The notes under the pieces: generated by a model
Database searches by the model: none
What the model was told of the DNA's origin: nothing
The model's input: only the letters and a program-made list of their open reading frames with translations
Translations under genes and position numbers: made by a program
Origin: Triplophysa rosa
Lineage: Eukaryota > Chordata > Actinopteri > Cypriniformes > Nemacheilidae
Reading direction: 5' to 3'
Assembly: GCF_024868665.1 (NCBI RefSeq)
Contig: NC_079892.1
Span: 314,624 to 378,623 of the forward strand
DNA: 64,000 nucleotides
In this document: piece by piece, positions 1 through 11,769 of the stretch
Layout of the letters: the number at the start of each line of letters is the position of its first letter
Numbering within the stretch: the first letter of the stretch is position 1

Positions 1-446
1 GCCGTGGGGCGCTGACCTAGCGTAAATACTGTATGTGACGAGTCGGGAGTGAGAACGGGTTGGTCTGTACTGTGCTACTTTCGTGCTGAAGACAATGCAA
101 GGTGAGAGATTATGCACAAATATACATAAACATTGCCAAAGTGGAGATCTGCCCTTACGAAAATTAACCTTGGTTACATATTCATCCGGATGCTGCAGTT
201 TGGACTGACAGATCCACTGTAACTCGATTCCTGAAGTTATGGAAACGTTGCGCCACAAAAACAGTTTATGAATGATTATGTGAAGATATTGACTAAGACA
301 ACAAATACTGAATATGTTTATGATGAAAACGTGTATGTGCAAGAGATTTAGCGCTATTATCATCAGTCGTACTTGTTTTCAACACCTCAGAACAACACAC
401 GTAACGAGCGATGCTGGCTCCGCCTTCACGTAATAACGCTGTACCG
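1..446. other. unassigned leading sequence
   Basis: I see no coding region, RNA gene or recognisable repeat end here. It is ordinary mixed-composition sequence leading up to the dispersed repeat that starts near 447. Confidence 0.5.
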
Positions 447-1023
447 GGGAGGGGGCGTGGCTAGCTCGAAATGCATTTTCAAGTCCACATTGAATTTTGC
501 AACACCCAACGTGCTGTGTGTAAATGAAAATGTAATTCCAAATGTTCGACCTGTTAATCCTAATGCATTTAGGGAAAATAACATTTGAATTTTGCTACAG
601 TTTTGCTTGACTATCTTAAACATATATAATCAATCCGGGGAATGCATTTTCATTTTCATTTTGCAACTTCAAGAGCGTTAAACATATCTATTTATATAAC
701 ATATTAAAACTAGTGTTGGAACTGTCAAATGCAATTGATATAATTTATTTTTTATTTTCATTTTGCACTTAATGTTGCACATATGTTATTTCAAATGTAT
801 ATTTAAATACACAATTGCATTGTCATTTTACATACTGCAGTGGTTCCCAAACTTTTTACAATGGTGTACCCCCCAGGGATTTAACATCATTCTGCGTACC
901 CCCTTTCTTACAGTCACAATTGTGGTCTCTAACATTTTTTTATTTGCATTCTAAATACATGTAGTTTTCTTTTATCAAACAATAAATGATATATGACTCA
1001 TATATAAATAAATGACTCACTGT

Positions 1024-1949
<926 letters not shown>

Positions 1950-2194
1950 AATGAAAATTGGCGAATGAAATTTGCATGCCGAACTCTGCCCCCGGATATC
2001 CGGGTATAAAAGGGAGACGGCGTGCCTCATTCATTCACCTTTTGTTCTTCGGAGCCTTCGCTCATGATCAACAGACTTCGCTACAAGACTGCCGGCTCTA
2101 CGACGTAGTGCAGCGGACTGTCCCTTCCTGCAGCGACTTACCCTGGGCGTCTCAGCGGTTCCAGAAGTGTTCGAGTTTTTTCTCTAAAAGAGGA

Positions 2195-3255
2195 AATTTC
2201 TCCAGCGTGGCATGTCCTCGTGGGTGCAACACACTCATCGAGAAGGGGGACGGACACGATGTCTGCTTCCAGTACGCTGGGGCAGATGTTGTGGATACGT
2301 CCTGCCTGCACTGCGGGCGGTTGACGATTCAGATGTTGTGTTACAGGTGGCTGTGCTCCCACGGGACTCAGCCACCACCTCGTCTGCTTCCCGTTCCGTG
2401 ACGGCAGGACTACGGCCCTGCTGCCCGCTACGGCGAGCAGCGAGGGTGATATGAGGATTATTGTGAGCGCTAATCCATCAGCCACTGGCTTGCGGACCGT
2501 TCGCACCTCGTCTTGCTCGTCTGACCGTTCCCCATGAGACGGTCCGCCGTCTTATTCCTCAATCACGTATCGGACACGGTACGTGATGATGAGATGTCTA
2601 TTGCAGCATCGGAGGGTGACTTACTGGCATCAGACTCCGACGATTCCTTGAAGCTCCCTCCCTCGGGGGGTCGAGATCAGGAAGAAGCAGACGTCGAAAT
2701 GTCAGCCATGCTTTCCCGGGCTGCCGGCATTGGGTTGCGGTGCACCGCACTGCCTCTCCCAACGTTCGAGGCTGGATACACGGTACATCGGGCTTGAGAG
2801 CGGCTCCAAGCCGCACTCGCCCCCAGTGCCATGTTCCCCCGGAAGTGCATGAGGAACCTAGTACGACCTGGAACGCCCCCTTCGGCGCGTACACGTCAAC
2901 TAGTTCCATCACCCTTTCTTCCCTCGATGGTGGGGCAGCTAGAGGATACGTCGATGTCCCCCAGGGGCTCGACCTAGACTCCCGTCCAAAGCACGTAGGC
3001 TTTTCGGCATCTGAGGTGTCGAGAGCTTACTCTGCTGCGGGCCAAGCTGTCCCCTCTCTCCACGCTATGGCCTTCCTGCAGGCCAATGCGCGGAGAGAGC
3101 TCCACGAGAGTAAGACCGACCCAGCGCTTATGCAGGAACTCCGCGGCTTCACCGACCTCGCTCTTGGGCGACCAAGGTGATCGCGCGGGCCCTGGGTCGG
3201 GCGATGTCTACACTTGTGGTCCAGGAGAGACACCTCTGGCTGAACCTTGCACAGG
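2195..3255 (+). pseudogene. DIRS gag-like protein, frame-disrupted
   Basis: This corresponds to the gag region of DIRS #2 (about 15037-16201, minus strand). It shares a cysteine-rich N-terminus of the form C-x3-C...C-x2-C (GCNTLIEKGDGHDVC, then CLHCGRLTIQML) and a C-terminal stretch with HAMAFLQANARRELHESKTD. The reading frame shifts at least twice (near 2400 and 2800), so no full protein is made. The cysteine pattern suggests a zinc-binding module, typical of DIRS ORF1 products. Its reading is cut where the deletion junction near 3255 begins. Confidence 0.65.
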
Positions 3256-3349
3256 TGAGTAATACTGAGAAAGTCAGTATTACTTTTAGGGACAGTTAGG
3301 GAGCAGACAGAGGATATCAAGTATCAGCCTAGAACTCGGGCCCGGTCAT

Positions 3350-3840
3350 TCTCACGCTATCTTGAGACCCCGGCCCGGCTACGTGCCCAAAGTTCCCACC
3401 ACTCCCCCGAGACACCAGGTGGTGAACTTACAGGCGCTCCCCACCGGGGAGGAAGACCCAACCCCATCCGTGTTGTGTCCAGTACGCGCATTGCGCCTCT
3501 GCTTGGACCGCACGCAGAGCCGCAGAAGCTCTGAGCAGCTCTTTGTCTGTTTTGGAGATCAGCAGGGAGGGCTGTCTCAAACAGAGATTGGTGCACTGGA
3601 TCATGCACGCCATCACTTTGGCGTACCTGTCCTAAGATCGCCTACGCCCACTGGGTGAGAGCTCTCTCCACACGGAGTACAGCCTCCTCGTGGGCACTGG
3701 CTCGAGGCACCTCTCTGGCAGACATCTGCAGAGCTGTGGGTTGGGCTACACCCATCACCTTCGCGAGGTCCTACAGCCTCCGCGTAAAACCGGTATCGGC
3801 TCGAGTCTTGCAGGCATCAGGCAAGACCGGCGGCCAGTAG
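3350..3840 (+). pseudogene. DIRS tyrosine recombinase, C-terminal fragment
   Basis: This matches the end of the recombinase of DIRS #2. It starts at the segment RPRPGYVPKVP, passes through LPTGEEDPTPSVLCPVRALR, and reaches the catalytic C-terminus. The His-x-x-Arg box is degraded to STRSTASSWALARG, with the expected HSTRG His lost. The Tyr position is retained in SYSL. A frameshift separates 3362-3658 from 3655-3840. The first catalytic Arg region is deleted. The enzyme would have joined circular DNA copies to target DNA; this copy cannot be functional. Confidence 0.75.
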
Positions 3841-4539
3841 GGTGTACGCCTATGACAGTACCCCCCCTTTCTCCTAAGGGGGTCAGCGTACTGCTAGCCT
3901 CCCTTCTTCCCCCACTGGGTGAAGAACAGGCACTCCATCCATCACTAGCAAGCACCTTCTGCGGGCGGGCTGGGCAGAGCAGCCCTGCCCCTTAGGCCGG
4001 GTATCTCCGGAGTTATTCGCAACATAGCTCTAACCGGACCTAGTGCTACCAGACGTTGCAACCCCCCAGTAGGGCGGTTCCGTCTGATGTATCCTCATGC
4101 TGGTTCCCACCTTGGTAACCCATGACCTCCTTAGGTGGACCTCCACCTCACGGTTAACTCCTTCAATCTGCACTTTCTTCCCATGAGCTCTCCCCTATCG
4201 GTGAGACCATGTTGGTATCTCCACTAGACTCCTCCCTGCGGTAGGAAGTGGTCTCTGTAGTGCATCCCCCACTTGAGGAAGTAGCGCTTACCCAGTGGCC
4301 TTACGGTTCCGGGCGGCTTCTCGCTGTTAGAGAAACAAGGCCGCCGCCTGTGAGGCCGAAGCTGGGGGCCTTCCCACCTTTCAAGAAAGCTCTGGGACCC
4401 CCTACCTACCCACTCGTAGGTTACAATTTCGAGGTAGCGCTCACGGCTGACACGCCCAGGCCAGTCACCGTCGCTTCGCTAGAGATTGTGACAGGGCACA
4501 GTGTTATGGCATTTTCCATAGGAACCCCATCTGTCGGTT

Positions 4540-4640
4540 CGACACAACATTGAGAGACCGACAGAAAGGGAACATCTCGGTTACGTTTGTAACCTCGGTA
4601 CCCTGATGGAGGGAACGAGACGTTGTGTCCTCTTGCCACA
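4540..4640. repeat. DIRS #1 internal complementary region
   Basis: This segment joins the sequence of the right terminus (GAGAGACCGACAGAAAGG) directly to that of the left terminus (CTCGGTTACGTTTGTAACC). That end-to-end junction is the hallmark internal complementary region used to circularise DIRS DNA. The equivalent in DIRS #2 lies at 10969-11075. Confidence 0.75.
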
Positions 4641-5370
4641 ACATGTGCTGTCCTCTGCAGCAGTCGTGAGAGGTCTCAGGCTCCTCAGAACTAAGGTGAA
4701 TGAATGAGGCATGCCGTCTCCCTTTTATACCCGGATATCCGGGGGCGGAGTCCGGCATGCAAATTTCATTCGCCAATTTTCATTGGCCTTTTCTAAGAAG
4801 TTGGAAGCGATTGGTTCTCAGGGACGAACCCCATCTGTCGGTTCGACACAACGTCTCGTTCCCTCCATCAGGGAACCGAGGTTACAAACGTAACCGAGAC
4901 GATTTCAGGATTTTGTTCACGTATCCCCTCCGTCACCTGGCGTACCCCTGGGGGAACGCGTACCCCAGTTTGGGAACCACTGACATACTGCATTGCCATT
5001 TTGCGGATTGCATTTCAAATTGAAACTAGCAACCAATATGGTTCCATAAAAGACAAATGCCGCCTTGTACTTTTTTGCTTTCTTGGTGTTTTTTCAGTCC
5101 CAACAGATGTTTGCAAGGCAAGGCCTTGCTATACGCAAGGGCAATTCACAAGGGCAATACAAAGTGCTTTACATAAAATGATTGACAAAGAAAAATAAGA
5201 CGTATCTTTAAAATGCAAATGATTTAAGATCACAAATACAAGTTTAGATTTTAAGAAATAATAAAACAGCAATAAAAATTGATTAAAAATGTGAGTGTAT
5301 ACATATATATAAAGAATAATAACAAAAGAAAAAGAAATAGAAGTGCAGTTGATGTAAACCAGCACAGTGC

Positions 5371-6289
5371 TCAGGTTGTAAATGCACAGCTAAACAAGTG
5401 TGTTTTTAATCTGGATTTAAAAGTAGCTACTGTTGGTGAACATCTGATGTCTTCTGGAAGCAGATTCCAGCTACGGGTGGCGTAATGGCTAAACACTGGC
5501 TTGCCTTGTTTTGAGTGAACCCTTGTTATCTCTAACTGACTTGATCCTAATGATCTGAGAAGTCTGTTTGGTTTATATTCAATAAGCATATCTGAAATGT
5601 ATTTAGGTCCTAGTCCATTGAGTGATTTATAGACAATTAATAATACTTTGAAGTTAATTCCAAAAGTAACTGGTAACCAGTGTAAGGACCTGAGGATTGG
5701 AGTGATATGCTCAGATTTTTTGGACTTGATCAGAATCCTGGCAACAGCATTCTGTATGAGCTGCAGCTGTCTGGTGGTCTTTTTCGGGAAGACCTGTAAG
5801 GAGTCCATTACAGTAATCCACCCTGCTGGTAATGAAAGCATGGACTAGTTTCTCTAAATCTTGGTTTGAGACAAAACATCTGATTTTGGCTGTTTCTGAG
5901 ATGGTGGTACGCTGATTTGCTTATTGCTTTGACATGATGTCTGAAATTAAGGTCAGACTCTAAAATGACAAGATTTTTTACCCTATTTTGTGTCTTTAGA
6001 CCTCTTAAGTCAAGGTATGTGTTTACCTTGTTAGTTTCATCCTTGTTACCAAAAACAATGACTTCAGTTTTGTTTTTATTTAACTGAAGGAAGTTTTGAC
6101 ACATCCAGCTGTTAATTTCATCAATGCACTGGCAAAGAGAGTCAATAGGCCTGTAGTCATTGGGTGAGAGGGCTAGGTAGATCTGAGTGTCATCTGCATA
6201 GCTGTGGTAGGCAATTTGGTACCTTTTCATTATTTGGCCAAGTGGGAGCAATTGAAGAGGAGAGGAGCAAGAATCGAGCCCTGTGGAAC
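5371..6289 (-). pseudogene. L2 LINE ORF2, reverse transcriptase C-terminal half
   Basis: The catalytic YADDTQIY box is present near 6200, followed by the thumb region with LQLNKNKTEVIVFG. The L2/CR1-type C-terminal domain follows, with RSLHWLPVTFGINFK, KSLNGLGPKYISDML and a terminal LKTHLFS. The frame changes once near 5830, between the two readable segments. The N-terminus (endonuclease and fingers/palm start) is absent because the segment stops at the MITE end at 6290. The protein would reverse-transcribe LINE RNA at a nicked target; this copy is dead. Confidence 0.8.
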
Positions 6290-7489
6290 CAGAGGTGGGT
6301 AGAGTAAAAGTACAAGTAACTAGAGAAATTGTTACTAAAGTAAAAGTAAAAGTCACTATTTTAAAAATTACTTGAGTAAAAGTAAAAAAGTATGCAATGA
6401 AAAAACTACTCAAGTAGCTAGTTATATAGTTACTTTGTATCTGATTATATAGGCCTACTACATGAAATTAATGTTAACGCCAATATTTTAATATTACATT
6501 TTAATCAATATTTTTAATTATCATAAGCAGATATCTTTGCAATATACATACAGAGTCTAAAGAATAAACAAAAACACAGAAGATACGAGCATTTCTGTAA
6601 ATTTCATCTAGTCCTGATGTCAATGTAGTTTAGACAACTTATTTAGAATAATAGACCATGTCAAACTAATGCGAACCTGCAGAGTTTTGCGTTAAAAATG
6701 CATTAACTAAACTCAGAGCATTTCCTAAGATGATCTAGAACATCTGCAGTGCTCTCTTAAATGAAATACACACTTTTGAACAAAGCTCGTGTTGTGTCAC
6801 GTGTGTGTTGTGAAACGCTCTTACTTGTAAACAAACAGTAAACAGTGAACCACACGCCCATCAACAAGTTTTCTTCCTTCTGTTCTTCAAATGTATATTT
6901 CTGCAAGCCCACGTCTCTGTGTCTGACAGGTAATGCGCATGTTGCTGTGTCTGACGAACAGGTCGTGCGCGCATATGGCGGGCATTTATCATCGCTGGCA
7001 AACAATTTGACACATTTGCAGTTTTGATTGTATAGATATAGATTAATATCCACTTCATCCAACGCTCTTTGTGTTCTGCGTGTTCTTAAGTTTCGCGCTA
7101 CGAGGAGTGAGTAATCCTGCTTCAGATGATTCAGATCGTGCTGCGAACTGAACAAATCATTATTTTGAACTGATTCATTAGCCTATTCAAATGGTTTTGC
7201 CCATTCTTCAATTAATGCTTTCAAAAGAATCGATCACTCGGGAATGCCCGTAAAAAGAGACGACAACCTTGAAATAAACAACGCATTTTATAATGCATAT
7301 TTTAAAATGAAGGAATGTCACGCAATGTATGTTATGTAACGAAGTAAAAGTACAGATTTTCTATTAAAAATTTACTCAAGTAAGAGTAAAAGTACACACT
7401 TTTAATTTTACTTAAAAAGTACATATTTTCCAAAATGTTACTCAAGTAAATGTAACGAAGTAAATGTAACGCGTTACTACCCACCTCTG
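6290..7489. mobile_element. hAT-like non-autonomous element, 1.2 kb, no matching TSD
   Basis: The ends are inverted: the left starts CAGAGGTGGGTAG and the right finishes CTACCCACCTCTG. Sub-terminal runs carry repeated motifs such as AAAGTAC and ACTCAAGTAA on both sides. The interior is AT-rich and non-coding. The 8-bp flanks differ (TGTGGAAC at left, GTTGTCAG at right), so the present junctions are not those of a simple insertion. A deletion between two copies or an adjacent deletion is likely. Confidence 0.7.
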
Positions 7490-7496
7490 GTTGTCA

Positions 7497-8369
7497 GACA
7501 GAAGAACCGCTCCGGTGCTGCTGGGGTGCAGGCCGTCAGGGTGGAAGAGCCTAGGTCGCTCCCAGAACAGATCAAAATTATCAACAAAGAGCAGCTTCTG
7601 TTCAATACACCATGACATCAACCATTTATTTAGAGCAAATAGTCTACTGAACTTTTCATTCCCTCGTCGGTAGGTAGGAAGCGGCCCTGATACGATGATC
7701 CTCGCCGTGGGCAATGCGTTGCGTACCATCTCGATGAGACTCCTGAAGTCCCTCTTCAGGATCTCCGACTGCCGCATCCTGACGTCATTCACCCCCATGT
7801 GCAGCACGACAGCTCCGACATTAGCATCGTCCTTCTGGATCGCAGGTACCTGTGCAGAGACATCAAGAACACGGGCGCCAGGAAAACAATGAGTTTGCAC
7901 CTTACCTTTAGTGGAGGAAGAGCGTACGTTCCGGACGATTGAGTCTCCGATGACCACAGCGTTGCATTCTGTCTCGCAGAGGGCGGCAAAGCTGTTCCTG
8001 GTCGGGATCTCGAAGACCAGTGGCGGCGGTTGGGTCATCGCTGCAGTCCTGGCTTGCGCCTTTCGCCGTGGGTGTGCTGGTGCAGGAGTGAAGTTAATTT
8101 GGGCTGATCGGGTTCTCGAAGCCTGGGCTCTGTGCAGAGAAACACGCGGAGTAGAAGTGGAAGGAGTATTAAAATCGCGATGAAAACTTACCGCGGATTT
8201 GCGAGCGTCAGCTCGGGATAGTTCCAGCGCCGTTTTACGTTCTCGCAGCCGTGTCTGCTTCTCTAGTAGATCCTGAAATCTGCTTCTCCACGGCCTCCAA
8301 TTCCGACTGAAGTGCGATCGTTTCCTCATCTGCACTCAGAGGTACAAACACGTCTGAAACATTAGCCAT
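7497..8369 (-). pseudogene. LINE ORF1 with SGNH/GDSL esterase domain
   Basis: The readable frame (from 8335) shows an SGNH hydrolase: block I VVIGDSIVRN (GDSI at residues 130-133), the GVND motif at 181-184 and the catalytic DGLH at 267-270. Upstream is a basic, glutamate-rich coiled-coil-like segment. The natural start is probably the ATG at 8367-8369, giving MANVSDVFVPLSADEET in another frame; a one-base shift near 8280 joins the two. Esterase-bearing ORF1 proteins are known in L2 and CR1 LINEs, where the domain is thought to help RNA or membrane association. The 3' end is lost at the MITE junction near 7497. Confidence 0.8.
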
Positions 8370-8662
8370 TAGTGATGTAATAATGAGAACAGTGTGTTAA
8401 GCAGTAAGCAGGCAGGCTGGGAATGCTAACAGCCTGAGGCTAATAGCGAATGATCCGATAAAAATAAATTATCAGTGCGTTTAAGGACGATTTTTGGTAT
8501 GGGATATACTTAAGGATAAGTTTTACCCTCACCGAATAACAATTTAAAACAGAAGTCTTAAGATATAACAAGAATAAACAATGTTTTAAGAATAAGTTTG
8601 AAAGAGCTCCGACTCAAACCATGCGCTCTCAGCAAACAGGAAGTGACGATTGTGAATCTGTT

Positions 8663-9512
8663 TTAAGGCTGTAGGTCTGTAAGGCCCTGTAGGTCTGTAA
8701 GGCGACATCTCTGCATCTTTTCCTGAGTCTTTCCTAATTTTCGTAGCGCAATAGCTCTGGCTTCATAGAGTCGATAACGAAAACTACTCACGTAGTCCAA
8801 CACATTCTCAGGTGGATCAGATGTGCACCATTCATCTGCCAAAAGAGCAATAGAACCTCTGACAGTGTGTCCGAATACTAGTTCATTAGGGCTAAAACCG
8901 GTGCTCTCTTGCACAACCTCACGACTAGCTAAAAGCATCCAAGGAAGTCCACCCTCCCAGTCACAATCAAGTTCAACACAATACGATCTCAAAAGTGACT
9001 TAAGAGTCTGATGGAACCTCCCCAACCCTCCTTGACTCTGGGGGTGGTAAGCACTTGAGATATTGTGTTTACCCTTGAGTTGTTGCATGACTTTTGAGAA
9101 CTGTCAAGACATAAAATTTGAACCTTGATCAGATTGAATGGTTTTTGGAATGCCAAAAACAGACTTGAAACTCATTAATGCCTTTAGGATTGACTTGGCT
9201 GTAATCGATCTCAGCAAATAAGCTGCAGGATAACGTGTAGACTGACACATTACAGTAAGCAAATAAGCATGCCCAGCCTTAGATCGTGATAATGGACCAA
9301 CACAATCGATGATCAAATGTTCAAATGGAGTAGTAACTACAGCAATAGGCTGTAAAGGAGCCAATGGAACCTTTTGGTTTGGTTTCCCGGTCATTTGACA
9401 AATGTGGCAAGATCATATATACGTAATTAACCACATTCCTCTTGATTCTAGGCCAATAAAATTGTCTAAGAATTCTGTTATACGTCTTCCGTTCCCCACA
9501 TATGACCAGCAA
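8663..9512 (-). pseudogene. gypsy integrase (zinc domain, DDE core, C-terminal part)
   Basis: Reading down from 9512: an HHCC-type finger region (KTYNRILRQFYWPRIKRNV) with its cysteines lost, then the catalytic core with DCVGPLSRSKAGHAYLLTVM (first Asp), QSDQGSNFMS (second Asp), and AYHPQSQGGLGRFHQTLKSL. The final catalytic position, normally Glu in this motif, reads Gly in QGGLGRF. The C-terminal segment has STGFSPNELVFGH. Stops and frameshifts fall near 9400 and 9095. The enzyme would insert the cDNA; this copy cannot. Confidence 0.8.
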
Positions 9513-10565
9513 GGCGCTGGTGTGATAACTGTAGTATGGCTTGACGAAAAGTAAGAGGAACTACAATTTGGATCCTAGGATCAAGTGAAAAGTCAGAACT
9601 CATAGGCTGCTGTCTACAAAGCAATCCATCTTGAAGAAAGTAGTAAGGAAGGGAAATCTCATTTCCTCCCCCACCAACACCCACAATCAAAGAGAACAAT
9701 TCTTCAAGACTTCCATCGGCTTGCTGTGCTCTGATTAATTCATCTCGAGTCACACTATAAAGTGGAGACAAAGAACAAATGTTAACATGGTCATCGCAAA
9801 TAAATGGTCTTTCAAACACAGAAGCAGACTTGCCAGTCTGGTCATCAACAGACAGTATTTCATGCACAGGAATCTCATCTTTGGCAATAGTATACATCAT
9901 ATAAGGTTCTGTTGAAAATTTATTTTCAAAAGCAATGGTGTCACTAAGAATACTTTCAGGTTCATCAGGCACATATTTCTTGGCCATCGCTCGGGTTATC
10001 GCACATGCAGGGAATAAATTTGGACAGTCAGAAGACCCATCCAGCTTCTCTACATCAAAAACTGCAATATGTAGTACATCTGGCTTTTCCCAGACTTTTC
10101 CCCCGGCTAAATCATTTCCGAGTATGAACGAGACACCAGGAACAGGAAGTCTAGCACGCACTCCAACCACTACATCGCCTGACACGAGTTTAGATTTCAA
10201 ATGGATATAGTGTAGAAGAACTTCCATATAACCCATCTCAAGCCCCAACACATGAGAACCAGTGGCAGTCCGTCCGGACAAAGGCAAATATCCCTCTAAC
10301 AAAAATGACTGCCCTGACCCAGTATCTCTAAGGATACGAACAGGCACAATTTCATCACTATCAGGTAAAGAAACACTCCCATCAGTGAGAAATGGCCCAA
10401 AATCAACACTGTCCTTAACATTCTCCATTTCAGTGATATTCATGCATTTAATCAGCTTGTCGAACTGAGCAGAAGAGGAATTCACACGCAAAATTAAACC
10501 AACAGGTTTAACAAATTTCTCTTTCCTTTTAAGAGCAACACAATCTGAAATTCGGTGTCCTGGCT
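9478..10565 (-). pseudogene. gypsy gag zinc knuckle, aspartic protease and pre-integrase region
   Basis: At the N-terminal edge is a retroviral-type knuckle reduced to CRKPGHRISDC, its first cysteine replaced by SINE sequence. A retropepsin-like region follows with the active-site motif RDTGSGQSFLL and the second-lobe segment FILGNDLAGGKVW. The rest (AITRAMAKKYV, then VTRDELIRAQQADGSLEELF) runs into the zinc domain of integrase. The frame is open over about 360 codons, so this stretch is better preserved than the integrase. The order protease then integrase is the evidence for a Gmr1-like assignment. Confidence 0.75.
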
Positions 10566-10690
10566 TCCTACAATAACTCAACTCAACTTTATTTATATAG
10601 CGCTTTTTACCATTTTCATTGTTACAAAGCAGCTGTACATAAGACATATTGACTATAAGCAAAACAATTAAAGTTGTACCTGTAAAAACA
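10566..10690 (-). repeat. SINE 3' part inserted in the gypsy zinc knuckle
   Basis: The reverse complement matches the 3' half of the SINE at 57630-57808. Shared landmarks are CAGCTGCTTTGTAACAATGA, AGCGCTATATAAATAAAG and a TTGAG-repeat tail. The tRNA-related head is missing because the DIRS terminus begins at 10698. Confidence 0.8.
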
Positions 10691-10968
10691 AGAAAATGTC
10701 TCTGTTACGTTTGTAACCTCGGTTCCCTGATGGAGGGAACGAGACGTTGTGACGAACCGACAGATGGGGTTCGTCCCTGAGAACCAATCGTTTCCGACTA
10801 CTTAGAAAAGACCAATGAAAATTGGCAAATGAAATTTGCATGCCAGACTCCGCCCCGGAAATCCGGGTATAAAAGGGAGACGGCGTGCATCATTCATTCA
10901 CCTTAGTTCTGAGGAGCCTGAGACCTCTCACGACTGCTCCAGAGGACAGCACGTGTTGTGGCAAGGAG

Positions 10969-11075
10969 GACACAACGTCTCGTTCCCTCCATCAGGGAAC
11001 CGAGGTTACAAACGTAACCGAGACGTTCCCTTTCTGTCGGTCTCTCGACGTTGTGTCGAACTGACAGATGGGGTT
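10969..11075. repeat. DIRS #2 internal complementary region
   Basis: The first half is the reverse complement of the left terminus (…GGTTACAAACGTAACCGAGAC) and the second half that of the right terminus (TTTCTGTCGGTCTCTCGA…). They are joined end to end at about 11021. In DIRS elements this junction acts as a splint for closing the circular DNA intermediate. It also confirms where both termini of this copy lie. Confidence 0.8.
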
Positions 11076-11769
11076 CCAATGGAAAACGCCATAACACTGT
11101 GCCCTGTCACAATCTCAACGAAGCGACGGTGACTGGCCTGGGCGAGTCAGCCGTGAGCACTACCGCGAAATTGTAACCTACCAGTGGGCATGTAAGGGGT
11201 CCCAGAGCTTTCTTGAAAGGTGGAAAGGCCCCTACCTTCGGCCTCACAGGCGGCGGCCTTGTTTCTCTAACAGAGAAGCCGCCTGGAACCGTAAGGCCAC
11301 TGGGTAAGCGCTACTTCCTCAAGTGGGGGATGCGCTACAGAGACCACTTTCTACCGCAGGGAGGAGACTAGTGGAGATACCACCATGGTCTCACCGATGG
11401 GGGAGAACTCATGAGAAGAAAGTGCGACTGAAGAGAAAACCGCGAGGTGGAGGTCCACCTGGGGAGGTCATGGGTTACCAAGGTGGGAACCAGCATGAGG
11501 ATACATCAGACGGAACCACCCTACTGGGGGGTTGCAACGTCTGGTAGCACTAGGTCCGGTTAGAGCTATGATGCGAATAACTCCGGGAACCCGGCCTAAG
11601 GGGCAGGGCTGCTCTGCCCAGCCCGCCCCAGAAGGTGCTTGCTTAGTGATGGATGGAGTGCCTGTTCTTCGCCCAGTGGGGAAAGAAGGGAGGCTGAATC
11701 GGTATACTGACCCACTGGAGAGAGGGGGAAAAGAACCAATATAGGCATACACCCTACCAGTTGCCGGTC

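Larger units (their letters stand above)
1950..4900 (+). mobile_element. DIRS retrotransposon #1, internally deleted, inside the hAT
   Basis: It is bounded by inverted terminal repeats. The left end (1950-2036) and right end (4702-4900) are reverse complements around the segment GGCATGCAAATTTCATTCGCC. The right terminus ends ...GTAACCGAGAC, the same terminal sequence (inverted) as the left end of DIRS #2 at 10698. The left repeat is truncated. Order on the plus strand is left repeat, gag (about 2195-3255), C-terminal tyrosine recombinase (about 3350-3840), then a non-coding complementary region. Reverse transcriptase and RNase H are missing, so it is non-autonomous. No target duplication is seen, as expected for tyrosine-recombinase integration. 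Confidence 0.85.
5114..8652 (-). mobile_element. L2-type LINE, internally deleted, with MITE insertion
   Basis: On the minus strand the order is a 5' leader (8370-8652), ORF1 with an SGNH esterase (7497-8369), a hAT-like MITE (6290-7489), the C-terminal half of the reverse transcriptase ORF2 (5371-6289), and a 3' UTR ending near 5114 with the LINE-like tail TTACATAAAATG / AAGTGCTTT (plus-strand view). The endonuclease and the first half of reverse transcriptase are missing. Treating the two coding parts as one element rests on their shared orientation, correct order and junction at the MITE; two adjacent LINEs cannot be excluded. Confidence 0.7.

Noticed and set aside
2138..2506. Reverse-strand frames in DIRS #1
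   Set aside because: They are antisense to the gag region, open because of its GC-rich codon pattern.
6757..7155. 132-codon frame inside the hAT-like MITE
   Set aside because: No transposase motif, and the element is clearly non-autonomous.
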